Source: Oscillospiraceae bacterium (GTDB lineage: Bacteria; Bacillota; Clostridia; WRCU01). Taken from it: a stretch of 9,187 nucleotides of DNA. The notes beneath the pieces were generated by a model. It saw only the letters and a list, made by a program, of their open reading frames with translations. It was not told the DNA's origin and searched no databases. A program made the translations under genes and the position numbers. Shown piece after piece: positions 7,157 through 9,187 of the stretch (the first letter of the stretch is position 1; every line of letters starts with the position of its first letter). The stretch covers positions 1-9,187 of the forward strand of contig WRCU01000040.1 in NCBI GenBank assembly GCA_009783805.1, in the 5' to 3' direction.

Positions 7157-8406
7157 CGGCCTAGGCCGTCCGCCCCGGGCTCCGAATCGCCGTCTTCGCC
7201 GGCCTCACCGGCGGTTTCGCCGCCGTCCATGTAATCCGACGGTTCGGACCCTTCGTCTTCCATATAGTCGGATAGGTCCGGCTCACCGGCGGCCCCGCCG
7301 CCCGCACCGGATTTCGATCCGCCGTCATCGCAGGCCCCATCGGCGGCATCTCCGTCCGGCCCAGGCTCCGATACGCCATCCGCCTCGGACTCCGGCCCTT
7401 CATCCGCACCGGGCTCCGACCCACCGTCATCGCCGGCCTCACCGGCGGCCCCACCGGCGGCCTCGCCGCCGTCCGGCGCAAGCCCCTCCTCCGCCCTTAT
7501 CCTCCTGAGCAGGCCCCCGTACTCGCTTTCGCCCGTGGCCTCAGGGGCCGATTTCTTGCGACCCTGCGATCGGTTGAGCAGCAGGGCGATCCCGAACACG
7601 ATGACGAAGATGAGCGCCAGCCCCTGCGAGACCCTGATCGACCCCATGAAGAGGCTGTCCATCCTGAACCCCTCTATCACGAAGCGGCCCGCGCCGTATA
7701 TGACCATGTACAGGTAGAACGCGTTCCCGCTCTTGCCCATCCTGCCCCTCAGCCATAGGAGCAGGAAGAACGCCGCCAAACACAGCAGCGACTCGTACAG
7801 GAACGTGGGGTGCACGTATCCGTTGGGGTCGATCGAGTCGACGCCGAGCTTGTCCCGGTATTCGCCCATCCCCATCACCCTCTGGAGGTAGGCGGCCGTC
7901 CTGTCGCTCTTCATACCCCACGGCAGCTCCGTGTTGCTGCCGAAGGCCTCCTGGTTGAGGAAGTTGCCCCACCGGCCTATGGCCTGTCCCAAGGGGAGGT
8001 ACGGCGCGGCGAAGTCGAACAGCCTCAGCATCTCCAGCTTCTTGACCTTCGCGTAGATGACGGCGGCCAGCGCGGCCCCTATTATCCCCCCATATATGGC
8101 CAGCCCGCCCAGCCTGACGTTGAAGACGCTCAGCCAATCGGACCTGAAGTCATCGAGGTTGAATATGACGAAGTAGGCCCTGGCCCCGATTATGGCGGAC
8201 GGGAAGCAGTACATGGCCAGGTCCATCACGGTCTCTTTCGTGATCCCGTGCCTCTCGCAGCTCCTTAGCGCCAGGAAGACGCAGAGCAGCATGCCCGCCG
8301 AGATTATGAGCGCGTACCAGTAGATCCTGAAACCGCCGACGGAGAAGGCCACGCCATCCTCCGGCAGGCGCAGCGGCGATTGCATGAACCTGAAGAAGAC
8401 GTCCAT
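7153..8406 (-). CDS. lgt: prolipoprotein diacylglyceryl transferase Lgt with an acidic C-terminal tail
   Basis: Lgt is the membrane enzyme that moves diacylglycerol from phosphatidylglycerol to the lipobox cysteine of prolipoproteins. The core (residues 1-280) has several membrane segments and the signature GRWGNFLNQEAFG (144-156, with R145 and N148 at positions needed in E. coli Lgt). HPTFLYES (199-206) and YGAGRFVIEGFRMDSL (237-252) follow, with Y237 and R241 in the spacing of the E. coli Tyr235/Arg239 pair. At the position of E. coli His103 there is Tyr105 (GGLAIYGG); I recall Tyr in other Lgt lineages too. The protein is 417 aa against about 250-300 usually. The excess is a low-complexity tail from about residue 305, with about 35 Asp/Glu and two basic residues, predicted cytoplasmic. 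ATG 8406 has GGAGG 5 nt upstream and lies 1 bp after the leuS stop; the end overlaps the SEDS gene by 4 bp. Confidence 0.95.
   Translation of the reverse strand: MDVFFRFMQSPLRLPEDGVAFSVGGFRIYWYALIISAGMLLCVFLALRSCERHGITKETVMDLAMYCFPSAIIGARAYFVIFNLDDFRSDWLSVFNVRLGGLAIYGGIIGAALAAVIYAKVKKLEMLRLFDFAAPYLPLGQAIGRWGNFLNQEAFGSNTELPWGMKSDRTAAYLQRVMGMGEYRDKLGVDSIDPNGYVHPTFLYESLLCLAAFFLLLWLRGRMGKSGNAFYLYMVIYGAGRFVIEGFRMDSLFMGSIRVSQGLALIFVIVFGIALLLNRSQGRKKSAPEATGESEYGGLLRRIRAEEGLAPDGGEAAGGAAGEAGDDGGSEPGADEGPESEADGVSEPGPDGDAADGACDDGGSKSGAGGGAAGEPDLSDYMEDEGSEPSDYMDGGETAGEAGEDGDSEPGADGLGR
7168..7446 (-). repeat. imperfect repeats encoding the acidic Lgt tail
   Basis: A unit of about 45 bp occurs at 7402-7446 (AGEAGDDGGSEPGAD, residues 321-335) and 7168-7212 (AGEAGEDGDSEPGAD, 399-413). 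A more diverged copy lies at 7300-7347 (AADGACDDGGSKSGAG, 354-369). Shorter SEP motifs (346-348, 387-389) and a repeated SDYM (379-382, 390-393) fill the space. The spacing is irregular, as expected for a low-complexity region growing by slippage or recombination. Confidence 0.8.
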
Positions 8407-8407
8407 C

Positions 8408-9187
8408 CTAACCTCCGGAGACCACGAAATTCATTATCTTCCCTTCCACGTAGACCTCCCTCACGACCGTCCTCCCGTCCAGCGCCGCCATAACGGCCCT
8501 GGCGCCCATGGCGGCCTCCCGAACCTCATCCTCGCCCGAGCCCGCCGGCACGGTCACCGTGCACTTGAGCCTGCCGTTCACCTGCACCGCGACCTCCACC
8601 TCGTCGCTGCGCACCTTTGACTCGTCCCATTCGGGCCAGGCCTGGGCGTACAACCTGCCGCCGTAGCCGAGCCGCTCCCAGAGCTCCTCCGTCACGTGCG
8701 GGGCTATCGGGTTCATCAGCCTAAGCATGGTCCCGAACTCCGACCGGGTCACGTACCCGGACTCGTATATCTCGTTGAAGGCCGTCATCGCGGCCGATAT
8801 GGCGGTGTTGAACTTCATCCTCTCCATATCCAGCGATATCTTCTTTATGGCCTTATGGACCATGCCCTCCCTTTGCCTGCCCTCATCGCCGACCACCATC
8901 GAGGCGGCCTTCCATATGCGCTCGATGAAGCGCCTGCAACCCTTGATGCCCGCCGTGGACCAGGGGATGGGCTGGTCGTAGGCCCCTAGGAACATCTCGT
9001 ACATCCTGAACGTGTCCGCCCCGTACTCCGCGATCACGTCGTCGGGCAGGATGACGTTGCCCCTGGACTTGGACATCTTCTCGTTGTTCTCGCCCAGTAT
9101 CATGCCGTGCGAGGTCCGCTTCGCATACGGTTCCGGGGCGGAGACCAACCCTATGTCGTGCAGGAAGCGGTGCCAGAACCGCGAATA
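8408..9187 (-). CDS. leuS: leucyl-tRNA synthetase, C-terminal 259 residues (5' end outside the window)
   Basis: LeuRS is the class I synthetase that charges tRNA-Leu in the cytoplasm. The frame is open to the window edge, and the visible part begins YSRFWHRFLHDIG, upstream of a TTG that is not the true start. The class I KMSKS motif (9065-9079, in GENNEKMSKSRGNV) is intact, followed by YGADTFRMYEMFLG and PWSTAGIKG, typical of bacterial LeuRS. The anticodon-binding helical domain comes next (FNTAISAAMTAFNEIYES, NPIAPHVTEELWERLG). The C-terminal domain ends VYVEGKIMNFVVSGG. The stop lies 1 bp before the lgt start, so the two are very likely cotranscribed. The HIGH motif, editing domain and any T-box leader lie beyond the window. 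Confidence 0.96.
   Translation of the reverse strand, partial: YSRFWHRFLHDIGLVSAPEPYAKRTSHGMILGENNEKMSKSRGNVILPDDVIAEYGADTFRMYEMFLGAYDQPIPWSTAGIKGCRRFIERIWKAASMVVGDEGRQREGMVHKAIKKISLDMERMKFNTAISAAMTAFNEIYESGYVTRSEFGTMLRLMNPIAPHVTEELWERLGYGGRLYAQAWPEWDESKVRSDEVEVAVQVNGRLKCTVTVPAGSGEDEVREAAMGARAVMAALDGRTVVREVYVEGKIMNFVVSGG
8412..8416 (-). promoter_or_regulatory. ribosome binding site of lgt
   Basis: GGAGG on the minus strand, inside the last codons of leuS, is 5 nt before ATG 8406. It fixes the lgt start. Confidence 0.8.

Noticed and set aside
6062..7234. Long plus-strand open frame (390 codons) opposite the SEDS gene
   Set aside because: It is antisense to a clear SEDS protein with all family motifs. 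Its translation is His/Arg/Pro/Glu-rich without recognisable domains, as expected of a shadow frame in GC-rich DNA.

Overview
The window holds core cell-envelope genes. All eight genes lie on the minus strand, so transcription runs from position 9187 towards position 1. The identifiable families are ordinary housekeeping ones: leucyl-tRNA synthetase, Lgt, a RodA/FtsW SEDS protein, MraZ, RsmH, an FtsL-like protein, a class B penicillin-binding protein with PASTA domains, and MurE. No mobile element, CRISPR array, RNA gene or defence system was seen.

The organism is a bacterium with GC-rich coding DNA and a markedly AT-rich main intergenic region. The mraZ-rsmH-ftsL-pbp-murE order, together with a division PBP ending in two PASTA domains, fits Bacillota (Clostridia-like) best. 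Unusually for such GC-rich DNA, AGG (Arg) and ATA (Ile) codons are frequent. I cannot name a genus from sequence alone.

Layout along the direction of transcription. The first group is the 3' end of leuS (9187-8408), lgt (8406-7153) and a rodA-like gene (7156-5894). These genes are 1 bp apart or overlap by 4 bp, and a strong intrinsic terminator follows (5820-5853). A 255-bp intergenic stretch (5639-5893) also carries a sigma-70/sigma-A type promoter (TTGTAA-17 bp-TATAAT) and four pentamer boxes at exact 10-bp spacing, the likely MraZ operator. The second group is the start of a dcw (division and cell wall) cluster: mraZ (5638-5207), rsmH (5235-4219), an ftsL-like gene (4214-3207), the PASTA PBP (3146-930) and murE (877 to beyond position 1).

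Functionally, MraZ is the cluster's own regulator and RsmH methylates 16S rRNA. FtsL and the class B PBP act in septal peptidoglycan synthesis, MurE adds the third stem-peptide residue, the SEDS protein polymerises glycan strands, and Lgt makes lipoproteins.

The unusual features are additions to standard proteins. The FtsL-like protein has a cytoplasmic N-terminus of about 200 residues built partly from a 63-residue tandem duplication. Lgt has a strongly acidic, repetitive C-terminal tail of about 110 residues. The RodA-like protein has a basic Pro/Gly/Arg-rich N-terminal extension of about 50 residues. All three are predicted to face the cytoplasm.
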